DNA of 64,000 nt from positions 717,915-781,914 of the forward strand of contig NZ_JBNNUK010000001.1 in assembly GCF_050279675.1 (NCBI RefSeq), written 5' to 3'. The notes beneath the pieces are model-generated. The model ran no database searches and was not told the DNA's origin. It saw nothing but the letters and a program-made list of their open reading frames with translations. The translations under genes and the position numbers were made by a program. The DNA comes from Viridibacillus sp050279675. GTDB lineage: Bacteria; Bacillota; Bacilli; Bacillales_A; Planococcaceae. Below are positions 44,714 through 53,036 of the stretch, one piece after another; the first letter of the stretch is position 1; every line of letters starts with the position of its first letter.

Positions 44714-45193
44714 ATGCAGAGACTAGAAAAGGTTTTAAAACTACGAGCGAAAAATTTATTAAGAGATTCTAATCAATTAATGATGGATATTCATCGGGAT
44801 TACCCGGAAGACGGATTAGTAAATTATCAAACTGCTTGGAGCTTAGATGTTCTAGGTCTTGAAAATGAAGCCATACCTTACTATGAAAAAGCTATTTTAC
44901 TAGGATTAAATAATCAAGATGAACCTAATGCTTATCTAGGTTTAGGTAGCACGTATCGAACAATTGGAGAGTATCAGAAGTCAGAAAAAGTATTGCAAGA
45001 AGGTATCACAAAATATCCGGATTTTAAAGCGCTCCAAGTATTCTACGCGATGACTTTGTTCAATTTGAAAAAGCACGAAGATTCTATTGGACAATTACTT
45101 GATGTGATTATCTCGTCTACTAAAGATGAAAGTATTAAAGAATACGAGCGCGCTATTCATTTTTATAAAGATAAACTTCACTTAGTTTGGTAG
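44714..45193 (+). CDS. Tetratricopeptide-repeat protein
   Basis: The 159-residue protein has three TPR-like helix pairs: VNYQTAWSLDVLGLENEAIP (about 36-55), AYLGLGSTYRTIGEYQKSEK and QVFYAMTLFNLKKHEDSIGQ. The ATG at 44714 is 8 nt after AGGGAGTGAG; a GTG at 44702 overlaps that site. It is probably an adaptor. It precedes the P-loop kinase by 19 bp and may share its transcript. Confidence 0.85.
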   Translation: MQRLEKVLKLRAKNLLRDSNQLMMDIHRDYPEDGLVNYQTAWSLDVLGLENEAIPYYEKAILLGLNNQDEPNAYLGLGSTYRTIGEYQKSEKVLQEGITKYPDFKALQVFYAMTLFNLKKHEDSIGQLLDVIISSTKDESIKEYERAIHFYKDKLHLVW

Positions 45194-45212
45194 TGAAAGG
45201 AGTTATAGAACA

Positions 45213-45743
45213 GTGTTTTTCATTCAAATGTCTGGATTTCCTGGATCAGGTAAATCCACACTTGCGCAAGCTATTGCAAAGCGTACTGGTGCGATTATAG
45301 TAGATCATGACATTATCAAATCAGCCTTATTAGCAAGTTGTACAGAAATATTAGATAGAAAAACATCAGGTTCTATTTCTTATGAAATGGATTGGCAGCT
45401 AATCGATTATTATCTTGGACTAGGTAATAGTGTGATTTTTGATAGTCCATGCTTATATGATGAAATGATTGATAGAGGACTTTCACTACAGAAAAAGCAT
45501 AATGTAACTTATAAATATGTGGAGTGCTTACTAAATGATTTTGAAGAAATTAATCATCGGTTAGCTTCAAAAAATCGTAAGATGAGTCAGATCGCTTCTA
45601 TAAATTCAAAAGCGGATTTTTTATATACGATTCAAAATAGTAAAAAACCAGAAATGATAAAATGTTTAAAAGTAGATACTTCGTTACCTTTAGAATCTTA
45701 CATTGACGAGGTAATCGATTATATCCAGAATGATCATTGTTAA
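45213..45743 (+). CDS. P-loop kinase (AAA/zeta-toxin-like fold)
   Basis: The 176-residue protein has Walker A GFPGSGKST (8-16), Asp after the second strand (IIVDHD, 28-33) and a nucleotide-binding lid region (HRLASKNRKM). It matches small P-loop kinases that phosphorylate sugars, nucleosides or antibiotics; specificity unknown. Starts at GTG with AAAGGAG 11 nt upstream. Confidence 0.82.
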   Translation: MFFIQMSGFPGSGKSTLAQAIAKRTGAIIVDHDIIKSALLASCTEILDRKTSGSISYEMDWQLIDYYLGLGNSVIFDSPCLYDEMIDRGLSLQKKHNVTYKYVECLLNDFEEINHRLASKNRKMSQIASINSKADFLYTIQNSKKPEMIKCLKVDTSLPLESYIDEVIDYIQNDHC

Positions 45744-45761
45744 ATCCTAGGAGAAATCTAA

Positions 45762-46034
45762 ATGATTTTAAATGGGAGATATGCTGTACTGTCGGTTGTA
45801 TTATGCATAGTAGGGATTTTGTTGTTCTATTTGAGCACATTAAGTATGGAGGGCATTTTAAATCAATATTTTTTCCTATGGATTGCTTCTTGGATAGCAA
45901 GTTTTTGGTTTGGAATTAAAGGAGTAAAATCCAAAGAAAATGGACCCGTAAAGTATTTTGGTATGGGTACTATTGCTGTTCTTGGTTATGTTTTGATCCT
46001 TGTGTTAGTTTTCATTCGCGGTTTTGGCGCATAA
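45762..46034 (+). CDS. Small three-span membrane protein
   Basis: The 90-residue protein has hydrophobic segments at about 7-25, 34-50 and 66-86 and a short basic loop (GVKSKENGPVKYF). TAGGAGAAA precedes the ATG, 18 bp after the kinase gene. Unknown function. Confidence 0.7.
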   Translation: MILNGRYAVLSVVLCIVGILLFYLSTLSMEGILNQYFFLWIASWIASFWFGIKGVKSKENGPVKYFGMGTIAVLGYVLILVLVFIRGFGA

Positions 46035-46095
46035 ATTATTTGAGGGGAAGTACTGACTATTTTGACAGGATAGAAAAGTAACTAACGTTAATAAC

Positions 46096-46122
46096 GAAAA
46101 AAACGCACCCCTAAGAGTGCGT
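46096..46122 (-). terminator. Terminator after fabI
   Basis: On the minus strand ACGCAC and GTGCGT arms are followed by TTTTTTT. Confidence 0.8.
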
Positions 46123-46129
46123 AATATTA

Positions 46130-46912
46130 TTAAATTCCCATAATATTATAGCCACCATCAATATAAATCGTTTCGCCAGTGACGCCACGAGATAAATGAC
46201 TCAGCATAACAATTGTCATATCAGCTACTTCAGCTTGTGTAACATTACGTTTTAACGGTGCGCTTTCTTCAATACGGTTTAAAATTTTGTTGAATGAAGG
46301 TACGCCTTTTGCTGCTAAAGTTTTAATCGCACCAGCTGAAATTGCATTAACACGAATATTATCAGCACCGATATCTGCTGCTAAATATCTTACAGATGCT
46401 TCTAGAGCAGCTTTAGCTACACCCATAACATTGTAACCTTCTAAGACACGTTCAGCTCCAAGATAACTCATTGTTACAATTGAACCGCCTTCAGTCATAT
46501 AAGGATGTGCAGCTTTTGCAGCTGCAATTAGTGAATAGGCACTTGTGTCCTGTGCAAAAGCATAGCCATCACGTGAAGTTTCAAGGAAACGGTTTTTTAA
46601 ATCCTCTGCGTTTGCAAATGCAACTGAATGTACGATACCATGAATTGTACCAACTTTAGCACCAATTGTATCGAAAGCAGCTTTAATACTTTCATCACTA
46701 TTCACATCACATTGGATGAAAGTAGCCTCTTGGTCTTCATAACCTGCCATTAACTTTTCCAATTTCATTAAAGAGCGTTCTTTTCGATATGTAAAGATGA
46801 CGTTAGCGCCAACCTCGAAAAGAGATTTAGAGATTCCCCATGCAATGCTACGATCATTTGCCACGCCCATTACGACGATATTTTTATCTTTTAATTGTAG
46901 TAAGTTCTCCAT
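46130..46912 (-). CDS. fabI: Enoyl-[acyl-carrier-protein] reductase FabI
   Basis: NADH-dependent enoyl-ACP reductase, last step of the fatty-acid elongation cycle and the triclosan target. The 260-residue short-chain-dehydrogenase-like fold has the nucleotide loop VMGVANDRSIAWGI, catalytic Tyr/Lys in YNVMGVAKAA and the C-terminal GETIYIDGGYNIMG. AGGAGG precedes the ATG. A FapR operator lies immediately upstream, so it is a member of the lipid-synthesis regulon. Monocistronic. Confidence 0.96.
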   Translation of the reverse strand: MENLLQLKDKNIVVMGVANDRSIAWGISKSLFEVGANVIFTYRKERSLMKLEKLMAGYEDQEATFIQCDVNSDESIKAAFDTIGAKVGTIHGIVHSVAFANAEDLKNRFLETSRDGYAFAQDTSAYSLIAAAKAAHPYMTEGGSIVTMSYLGAERVLEGYNVMGVAKAALEASVRYLAADIGADNIRVNAISAGAIKTLAAKGVPSFNKILNRIEESAPLKRNVTQAEVADMTIVMLSHLSRGVTGETIYIDGGYNIMGI

Positions 46913-46936
46913 AATAGCCTCCTGTATATAGTTACT

Positions 46937-46954
46937 ATTAGTACCTGATACTAA
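46937..46954 (-). promoter_or_regulatory. FapR operator upstream of fabI
   Basis: ATTAGTACCTGATACTAA matches the FapR box (ATTAGTACCTGATACTAAT) at 18 consecutive positions, 25 bp before the fabI start codon. FapR represses lipid-synthesis genes until malonyl-CoA rises. Confidence 0.92.
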
Positions 46955-46993
46955 AATTTTACCCTAAATTAGCGGTTAATGCAACTAGTGATT

Positions 46994-47115
46994 TAGCTAC
47001 TTTGTATAACCATGTAGTTGACAATCAAACCATTCCAATATATAGTAAGTATAGCTATTTTGTAATACAAAGTAGTGTTTTATTTGTATAGCTATCTTGT
47101 CATGCAATATACTGT
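46994..47115. repeat. Three related words around the padR promoter
   Basis: TTAGCTACTTTGTATAACC (about 46993), ATAGCTATTTTGTAATACAAA (47051) and ATAGCTATCTTGTCATGCAA (about 47089) share TAGCTAYTTTGTAATRCAA. The middle copy has the dyad TTTGT AAT ACAAA. These are candidate binding sites for the PadR protein encoded just downstream. Confidence 0.55.
47018..47046 (+). promoter_or_regulatory. Promoter of the padR operon
   Basis: TTGACA (47018-47023), 17 bp, TATAGT (47041-47046), about 90 bp before the padR start. Two of the related operator-like words lie directly downstream of the -10 box and one overlaps the region upstream of the -35. Confidence 0.8.
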
Positions 47116-47135
47116 ACTGAGAGGTGTTGAATAGG

Positions 47136-47462
47136 GTGTCTATTAGAAGTCAATTGCTAAAAGGCATATTAGATGGCTGCGTATTGGCAGTAATTGAAAA
47201 TGAAGTTGTCTATGGCTATGAGCTTTCAAAAAAGCTACAAACAGTAGGCTTATCTGATGTCAGTGAAGGCACAATTTATCCGGTTCTTCTCCGGCTTCAA
47301 AAGAATGATTTAATTAAAGGAGAAATGAGACCTTCAGATTCAGGTCCGAATCGTAAATATTATAAACTTACAACAGCGGGCAAAGAAGCATTAGATGATA
47401 TTCGCTCTGAATGGCTCGGTATTTCTGATGCTGTAGGAAAACTAATGAAAGAGAAGGGTTAG
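47136..47462 (+). CDS. PadR-family transcriptional regulator
   Basis: The 108-residue winged-helix protein has GILDGCVLAVIENEVVYGYE, SEGTIYPVLLRLQKNDLI and the beta-wing GPNRKYYKLTTAGK. The GTG at 47136 is 9 nt from GAGAGGTG; in-frame starts at 47124 and 47127 overlap that site. It is followed by a DUF1129-type membrane gene, a frequent partner in Bacillota where PadR represses both. Likely autoregulated through the repeats at its promoter. Confidence 0.9.
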   Translation: MSIRSQLLKGILDGCVLAVIENEVVYGYELSKKLQTVGLSDVSEGTIYPVLLRLQKNDLIKGEMRPSDSGPNRKYYKLTTAGKEALDDIRSEWLGISDAVGKLMKEKG

Positions 47463-47535
47463 TAAGTAAGGTTTAATTCTATATCTTATAAAATTCTTAG
47501 TGGTATGAACGACTACCGAAAGGGGATAAGCGGAA

Positions 47536-48201
47536 ATGGTTATAGTGAAGAAGTTAATAGCAGATAATAATGAAAAACGTAAGCTATTAACGAAAGAAAA
47601 TGAAATTTATTTTGATAAATTAATTGTCTATATTAGAGCGCATTTATTGCTCTCTGAACGTCAATCAGAGGAAGTATTAACAGAGATCCTCGACCATTTA
47701 TTATTAGCTCAAGTAGAAGGGAAAACAGCAAGTGATGTGTTTGGTTCTAATCCAAAAGTGTACGCTGAAGAAATAGTAGAGGCATTGCCAAAAGAAAAGA
47801 AGGGAAGTCTTGTTACTTTCGGAGTCGAAATTTTATGTGACATAATCGGTTGGTTCATTATTATTGGAGCTATTGGTCGCTATTTCACAAAATCAGATCA
47901 GATTTATTTATATTCATCTATCATAAATGTCGTTACAGTTGTTGCAATAGGCTCGGGCTTACTGTATCTAATATTGAAGCAGTTAAAACAAAGTGCATTT
48001 GAAGAAAAAATGTCGAAAAGAACGATTGTTAAATCAGGAGTTTTGGGAGTAGTAACGTTTGCCTTGTTTATAGCCATTCTTTATCTTACTGATGAGCTAG
48101 GGCCCCTTGTTAATATTACTTGGTTTACTCAGCTAGGTGCAGGATCTGCATTATTACTTATTAGCTATTTAATGAAACGTGATCGGACGAAAAGTTATTA
48201 A
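47536..48201 (+). CDS. DUF1129-type membrane protein, PadR partner
   Basis: The 221-residue protein has a soluble helical N-terminus (to about 95; EEVLTEILDHLLLAQVEGKT), then four hydrophobic segments (about 97-118, 127-147, 167-185, 195-212). The layout and PadR pairing fit the DUF1129/HAAS-type proteins. AAAGGGGA precedes the ATG by 9 nt. Function unknown. Confidence 0.8.
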   Translation: MVIVKKLIADNNEKRKLLTKENEIYFDKLIVYIRAHLLLSERQSEEVLTEILDHLLLAQVEGKTASDVFGSNPKVYAEEIVEALPKEKKGSLVTFGVEILCDIIGWFIIIGAIGRYFTKSDQIYLYSSIINVVTVVAIGSGLLYLILKQLKQSAFEEKMSKRTIVKSGVLGVVTFALFIAILYLTDELGPLVNITWFTQLGAGSALLLISYLMKRDRTKSY

Positions 48202-48233
48202 AAAAACTGCAGAAGCAATTCTGCAGTTTTTTC
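48201..48233. terminator. Bidirectional terminator
   Basis: AAAACTGCAGAA and TTCTGCAGTTTT arms around GCAA with T runs both ways. Confidence 0.92.
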
Positions 48234-48234
48234 T

Positions 48235-48432
48235 CTATTCGTACCGAAATACATTTATAAGCAATTCAGATGATACCATACCTAACATAATAGCTATAAA
48301 GATGAATATGATTTCGCTCACATTGTAATCAAACGACATTAGAGGACCAGCCTCTGAAAATATCTTAATATATACATAGATAAAAAAGGTAGATAGGGCA
48401 AACTTTATGAGTCCAATGAGTAAGTTTTTCAA
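48235..48432 (-). CDS. Small two-span membrane protein
   Basis: The 65-residue protein has hydrophobic segments at about 4-24 and 38-58. The TTG at 48432 follows AAGGGGC by about 8 nt. It is convergent with the DUF1129 gene. Not recognised. Confidence 0.65.
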   Translation of the reverse strand: MKNLLIGLIKFALSTFFIYVYIKIFSEAGPLMSFDYNVSEIIFIFIAIMLGMVSSELLINVFRYE

Positions 48433-48572
48433 AATATCAGCCCCTTGAACATAAATAGTTTTAATGTAAATTACTATTTGTCAAAAAATAAAGATAATAA
48501 ATTATAATTCGAATAATGGCAAGACAACTTTTACTCAATATACGGATAAGTTGTGCAATATATGACTACAAC

Positions 48573-48607
48573 AAAAAAAGACTATTTCCACTTAAGTGAA
48601 AATAGTC
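48573..48607 (-). terminator. Terminator after fer
   Basis: On the minus strand GACTATTT and AAATAGTC arms are followed by a run of seven T. Confidence 0.88.
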
Positions 48608-48621
48608 TCTGTACGTTAATA

Positions 48622-48870
48622 CTATTCGTATTTTAATGCATCACCTTCGAATGACTCGTCAGCTACTTTAATTGAATCAGTAGGACATCCTTCGAATGCA
48701 TCTTGCATATCTTCCATTAGATCATCTGGAACTTCTTCAGTTCCCATGTTATCATCTAGAATAACGAAGGCAATACCCTCGTCGTCATAATCGTAAATAT
48801 CTGGTGCAGCAGCGCCGCAAGCACCACATGCAATACATGTATCTTTATCAACAATGGTAAATTTCGCCAT
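48622..48870 (-). CDS. fer: Ferredoxin [4Fe-4S]
   Basis: Electron carrier of 82 residues with CIACGAC (Cys12, Cys15, Cys18) and the fourth ligand in EGCPTDSIKV, i.e. a single 4Fe-4S cluster; the strongly acidic tail is typical. Nearly identical to B. subtilis Fer, which feeds electrons to P450s and desaturases. AGGAGA lies before the ATG. Divergent from ypbB-recQ, as in B. subtilis. Confidence 0.96.
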   Translation of the reverse strand: MAKFTIVDKDTCIACGACGAAAPDIYDYDDEGIAFVILDDNMGTEEVPDDLMEDMQDAFEGCPTDSIKVADESFEGDALKYE

Positions 48871-48975
48871 GCTTATCTCTCCTTTTTACAATCGCTCCTA
48901 ATTAGCTTCCTTTTCATTCTAAAGTGCTTTTCAACACATTTCAACCAAAATTACTTATTCATGGGGGAAATCGCA

Positions 48976-50007
48976 TTGTACATACAACAAATTTTGTTAC
49001 AGATTTTTCATAAATTTGGAGGTGAACGCTCCGTTTCAGCGGGTTTTCATTTGCTAAAAGGAAAACGTTCAGGACAAACAATTCAAGATGTAGGAAATTT
49101 TAATCTCCATTCTTTTTTCGGCTTAACACCTAAACTCACAAAAGAAAAATATATGGAGAATGCAGAACAACTAATTGACTTAGGCTATGCTACATATAGA
49201 GATGAACAGTATTTTATACTAACAAATACCGGTTTAGAGGTACTTGGAAAAAGTAAACCTATGTATTTTAATGGCTGGTATTACCGAGGAAATGAGCATA
49301 TCTTTTTCAAAAGGTTATCATTAGTCGTACAATCATTGTCATATTCAGTACAGGAAATAAAATCGTTTGCTCCTATCCAAAAAGATGAAGGTATTCAATT
49401 ATGGGTAAAAAAATTTTTATTAAAAAATAATTATAAATCAGACATGTTTTATCAGGCTATGAGAGTTGAAATCTCAGATTCTCTTAATAAGTTGGATGTT
49501 GAAGATTCCTCGTTAAATCTTTTACTCTATCGTTTAAGTGGATTTAATACACCTGGCTGGACGTGGCAACAGCTTGCTAGGGAACAAAATCGTACTTTGT
49601 TAGATACTCAACTAGCTTATATAGAAACACTGCATATGTGGTTAGATGCTTTATATGAAGAGCCCAAGCGCTATTTGTCACAACTAGCTGAAGGCGTACG
49701 TATTGAACAACTCTTAACAGAATCATCTCAAAAGACTGCAAACTTGTTTCAACAAGGTTTTACGTTAGAACAAATTGCTATGATGCGTCGTTTGAAAGAA
49801 AGTACGATTGAAGATCATTTCGTAGAGATGGCGATGACTATGTCGCAGTTTCCACTTGGAGAATTTGTGGCATCTCAAGAGGTTGAGGCAATTGTACTTG
49901 TTGTAAAACAAGCAAATAGTAAAAAATTAAAAGTATTGCGTGATGCCGTTCCTGAACTTTCTTATTTCCAAATCAGGCTCATTCTTGCGGCGAAAGGAGA
50001 AATGTGA
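48976..50007 (+). CDS. ypbB: YpbB-like helix-turn-helix protein
   Basis: The 343-residue protein precedes recQ. It contains HLLKGKRSGQTIQDVGNFNL near the start and a C-terminal helix-turn-helix (LFQQGFTLEQIAMMRRLKES, about 250-270), matching B. subtilis YpbB. The TTG at 48976 is preferred: GGGGGA lies 7 nt upstream, while the ATG at 48961 has none. recQ starts one base after its stop. Role unknown; conservation beside recQ suggests a shared job in DNA repair. Confidence 0.85.
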   Translation: MYIQQILLQIFHKFGGERSVSAGFHLLKGKRSGQTIQDVGNFNLHSFFGLTPKLTKEKYMENAEQLIDLGYATYRDEQYFILTNTGLEVLGKSKPMYFNGWYYRGNEHIFFKRLSLVVQSLSYSVQEIKSFAPIQKDEGIQLWVKKFLLKNNYKSDMFYQAMRVEISDSLNKLDVEDSSLNLLLYRLSGFNTPGWTWQQLAREQNRTLLDTQLAYIETLHMWLDALYEEPKRYLSQLAEGVRIEQLLTESSQKTANLFQQGFTLEQIAMMRRLKESTIEDHFVEMAMTMSQFPLGEFVASQEVEAIVLVVKQANSKKLKVLRDAVPELSYFQIRLILAAKGEM

Positions 50008-50008
50008 A

Positions 50009-51454
50009 ATGACAAATTTGGAACAGCTGTTACAACAACATTTTGGTTATTCAACATTTCGTTCTGGTCAAAAAGAAGTAATAGAGGCACTCGTTGAAAA
50101 ACAAGATGTCATTGCTCTATTGCCTACTGGAATGGGCAAGTCACTTTGTTATCAATTACCTGGTTATATATTAAATAAACCGATATTAATCATTTCTCCA
50201 TTGTTATCGTTAATGCAAGATCAAGTAGAGCAATTAAAACGATTTGGCGAAAAGCGTGTTGTAGCATTAAATTCTTTTTTGCAAATGCCTGAGAAACGAA
50301 ATGTATTACAGCATTTACAGCAATATCGATTCATTTTTACATCACCGGAAATGTTGATGAATCCACAAGTACAAGGTGCACTTCGTGAAATGCAGTTAGG
50401 GCTAATTGTTGTAGATGAAGCACATTGTATTTCACAATGGGGGTTTGATTTTAGACCAGATTATTTAAAAATTACTGACTGGCTAGATGATACGAAACGC
50501 CCACCGATTTTAGCATTAAGTGCTACTGCAACAGAGCAAGTTGTAAAAGATATGAAGAATTATTTGCATATGAGAGAGCCATTTGAATATATTCATTCTG
50601 TGGACCGTTTCAATTTACACTATGATGTAGTACAACTTGAAAACACCACTGAAAAAGCCCCATGGATAGTGGAACATGTCTTAAAAACTTGTGGTCCAGG
50701 GATCATATATACACAGTCCCGTAAAAAAACGGGTATCTATGCTGAGCAACTCTTAGCTAATGGTATTCGAGCAGCAGCATATCATGCGGGGATGGAGGCA
50801 GAAGATCGACAATTTATCCAACAGCAATTTTTGGCTGGGCATCTCGAATGGATTTGTGCAACTAACGCTTTTGGTATGGGAGTTCACAAAGATAATGTTC
50901 GTCAAATCATTCACGATCATATACCATCTACAGTAGCCAACTATATGCAAGAGGTAGGGCGAGCAGGACGTGATGGACAGGACGCACTGTCAATATTGCT
51001 TTATGTTCCAAATGATGAGGATATGACGAAATTTATCGTCACAGAAGATTTACCTCAGCAACGCCATGTCGAGCAGTATGTAGCATATAAACAACAAGGT
51101 GAAAACCCCGCAATTATGCTAGATCAACATCAAATAAGTGAAACTGGATTTCGAGTACTTTCTTATTGGATGCAAAGTTTGACTCCAGAAGAAGTGCAAC
51201 AAAAACTTACTACAATTCGTTTTAGTAAAATGCATCAAGTAGATGAAATGAAAGAACTTGTAACAGCAGAGAAATGTATACGAGAGCAGCTACTACATTA
51301 TTTCGGACAGTCATTAGAAGAAAAACCTGCTCATTGTTGCCATTATTGTGGTATAGAAGTTGGTGTAATTTTGAAGGAGAGAAAGCATTTAGAAATTAAG
51401 GGAAATATATCTTTTTGGGAAGAGAGATTGACTGCTTTATTGCCGAATCTTTAA
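50009..51454 (+). CDS. recQ: ATP-dependent DNA helicase RecQ (short, RecS type)
   Basis: SF2 helicase of 481 residues: Walker A LLPTGMGKS (38-45), DEAH box (136-139), motif III LALSATAT, motif VI YMQEVGRAGRDGQ, then a zinc-binding CC..C cluster (AHCCHYCG, near 456-463). It lacks the HRDC domain of long RecQ and is short like B. subtilis RecS. AAAGGAG before the ATG overlaps the end of ypbB; an in-frame start at 49940 inside ypbB is rejected. Confidence 0.93.
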   Translation: MTNLEQLLQQHFGYSTFRSGQKEVIEALVEKQDVIALLPTGMGKSLCYQLPGYILNKPILIISPLLSLMQDQVEQLKRFGEKRVVALNSFLQMPEKRNVLQHLQQYRFIFTSPEMLMNPQVQGALREMQLGLIVVDEAHCISQWGFDFRPDYLKITDWLDDTKRPPILALSATATEQVVKDMKNYLHMREPFEYIHSVDRFNLHYDVVQLENTTEKAPWIVEHVLKTCGPGIIYTQSRKKTGIYAEQLLANGIRAAAYHAGMEAEDRQFIQQQFLAGHLEWICATNAFGMGVHKDNVRQIIHDHIPSTVANYMQEVGRAGRDGQDALSILLYVPNDEDMTKFIVTEDLPQQRHVEQYVAYKQQGENPAIMLDQHQISETGFRVLSYWMQSLTPEEVQQKLTTIRFSKMHQVDEMKELVTAEKCIREQLLHYFGQSLEEKPAHCCHYCGIEVGVILKERKHLEIKGNISFWEERLTALLPNL

Positions 51455-51528
51455 CAGAACGTACATTTACTTTTATGTTTTATTTCGTCATAATATAGAA
51501 TAGTACTAGTGAAAAAGGAGGGGTTAAG

Positions 51529-52200
51529 ATGGCTCAAAAGGATTATCGCGAAAAAATAGAAGAGCATCGTCAAACCATTAAGTTAAAGCTCGATTTCGAG
51601 AATAACGAAAACCCTTCGAGAATAACCCGTAGTCAGCTTCATGGTAATAATAAAAAGAAACGACGTATTAATCCATTACCAACGATTTTAGCCGTTATCT
51701 TTATATCAATTCCAATATCTATCCTTATTTATGTAGGTTTTTTCTATGACAAGGGTGGTAATGAAGAAACGGAATTAGAAAAAGACCATGTGAAATTTGA
51801 AACTAATACAAAAGCAAATACACAAGCAAAAGCTGAAAAAAAAGCGGAAGACAAGAAGGAAAAAGAAAAAGCTAAAGAAGAAAAGAAAGCAAACAAAGAA
51901 AAAGAGGATACACCTACAAAAAAGGTTGACGATAAAGTGGTAGAACCTCCAAAGGAATCTGTTACAACCACTCCAAATAATAACGGACAGAATACTGAAA
52001 CCAATACAACCTCTACTGCAGAAGCCTATCAACAAGCGCAGACGAGTGGTCGTTTACATACTGTTCAAACAGGGGATACACTTTATAACATAGCCATGAA
52101 GTATTACGGTAGTATAGATGGCATCGCGAAGATTAAACAAGCAAATGGTTTGACTAGTGATAATGTTGTAGTTGGAACGAGCTTGGCGATCCCTCAATAA
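51529..52200 (+). CDS. LysM-domain membrane protein (YpbE-like)
   Basis: The 223-residue protein has a basic cytoplasmic tail (1-47), one membrane segment (about 50-70), a Lys/Glu-rich stalk (85-125), a Thr/Asn linker, and a C-terminal LysM domain (HTVQTGDTLYNIAMKYYG to ASLAIPQ-like end, 177-223) that binds peptidoglycan. Its position after recQ matches ypbE in B. subtilis. AAAGGAGGGG precedes the ATG. Confidence 0.9.
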   Translation: MAQKDYREKIEEHRQTIKLKLDFENNENPSRITRSQLHGNNKKKRRINPLPTILAVIFISIPISILIYVGFFYDKGGNEETELEKDHVKFETNTKANTQAKAEKKAEDKKEKEKAKEEKKANKEKEDTPTKKVDDKVVEPPKESVTTTPNNNGQNTETNTTSTAEAYQQAQTSGRLHTVQTGDTLYNIAMKYYGSIDGIAKIKQANGLTSDNVVVGTSLAIPQ

Positions 52201-52335
52201 CTTTGGTTATAAAATTGAATACATATCTGAAAATGATTGGTAAAGTGGAATGATTCTAAAGAATACTTAGTACTCTCGTCTAACTAACATTGTGGTTGTT
52301 TTATTATTCACCAACATTCAAGATGAAGTTTAATC

Positions 52336-52372
52336 GCAGACAGTGACGTTTTAGTCATTGTCTGCTTTTTTG
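52336..52372 (+). terminator. Terminator after the LysM gene
   Basis: GCAGACAGTGAC and GTCATTGTCTGC arms, then TTTTTT. Confidence 0.9.
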
Positions 52373-52408
52373 TTGAATAGAGATAGGAGCAGAACCTTCG
52401 GAGAAAAA

Positions 52409-52580
52409 ATGAACATTAAGTTGTATGGCAGATGGGAAAGATAAAGAGATAATAGGATTTCTCATCATCACTTTTAGACATCCTTATATTCCAAAATTTA
52501 TTAAAGCAGGTATATTGGGAAACATGTCGAATCAATTTGTTGAGCTAGTGTTTCCGCATGTCGCTTTAGACAGAATTTAA
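52409..52580 (+). pseudogene. Small gene, probably frameshifted
   Basis: GGAGAAAAA precedes ATG 52409, whose frame (MNIKLYGRWER) stops after 11 codons. One frame over, from ATG 52425 or just upstream, an open stretch reads KEIIGFLIITFRHPYIPKF.. and ends FPHVALDRI at 52580 with clear coding character but no own Shine-Dalgarno. Either a 51-codon gene or, more likely, one 57-codon gene with an indel near 52435. Confidence 0.4.
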
Positions 52581-52595
52581 ATAAGGAGGCTAGAG

Positions 52596-52742
52596 ATGTT
52601 TAGACTTATTGATGACTTAGCTGGTGCTATCTATGATTTCTTTAAGTTTGTTTTAACAAGCATTTCTTATGTTGTTACAGGTTTGTTGATTGTTGGAATA
52701 CCACTTTATATAATTGCATCAGTATTTGAATGGTTTCATTAA
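52596..52742 (+). CDS. Small single-span membrane protein (48 residues)
   Basis: AAGGAGG lies 6 nt before ATG 52596. The 48 codons encode an amphipathic start (MFRLIDDLAGAIYDFFKF) and one hydrophobic segment (about 20-42), ending SVFEWFH. Start signal and composition favour a real small gene; function unknown. Confidence 0.65.
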   Translation: MFRLIDDLAGAIYDFFKFVLTSISYVVTGLLIVGIPLYIIASVFEWFH

Positions 52743-52837
52743 CTGATGCCTTTTTATAATCAACTGGATACTCTTCTTACTTCAATTAATGGAGGCTATT
52801 GTTAAGTATTCGTTCTCGAAATACCAACAGTAAAACG

Positions 52838-52878
52838 GAGCTGATTCTACGTATTTGTAGAGCCAGCTCTATTTTTTG
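52838..52878 (+). terminator. Terminator after the small membrane-protein gene
   Basis: GAGCTGATTCTAC pairs with GTAGAGCCAGCTC (one mismatch), then TATTTTTT. Confidence 0.8.
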
Positions 52879-53036
52879 TAGAAAAAAACAGATGAATTTA
52901 ACATAATCTTGTCGAAAAATAGTGCAAGAACCAAGAAAATTTTAATGGATGAGCGTATAATAGAGATGTTAAAAGAGTATACAGTGTCACATCTCCTTGT
53001 TTATAGGAGATGTTTATTTATGAGGAGTGAAGGTTC

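Noticed and set aside
46077..46092. Sixth cassette-boundary repeat (AACTAACG near fabI)
   Set aside because: Only 8 bases match; the GGGG and right arm are absent.
51744..52035. Two 86-codon minus-strand frames rich in Phe and Ser
   Set aside because: Mirror image of the Lys/Glu-rich stalk of the LysM protein.
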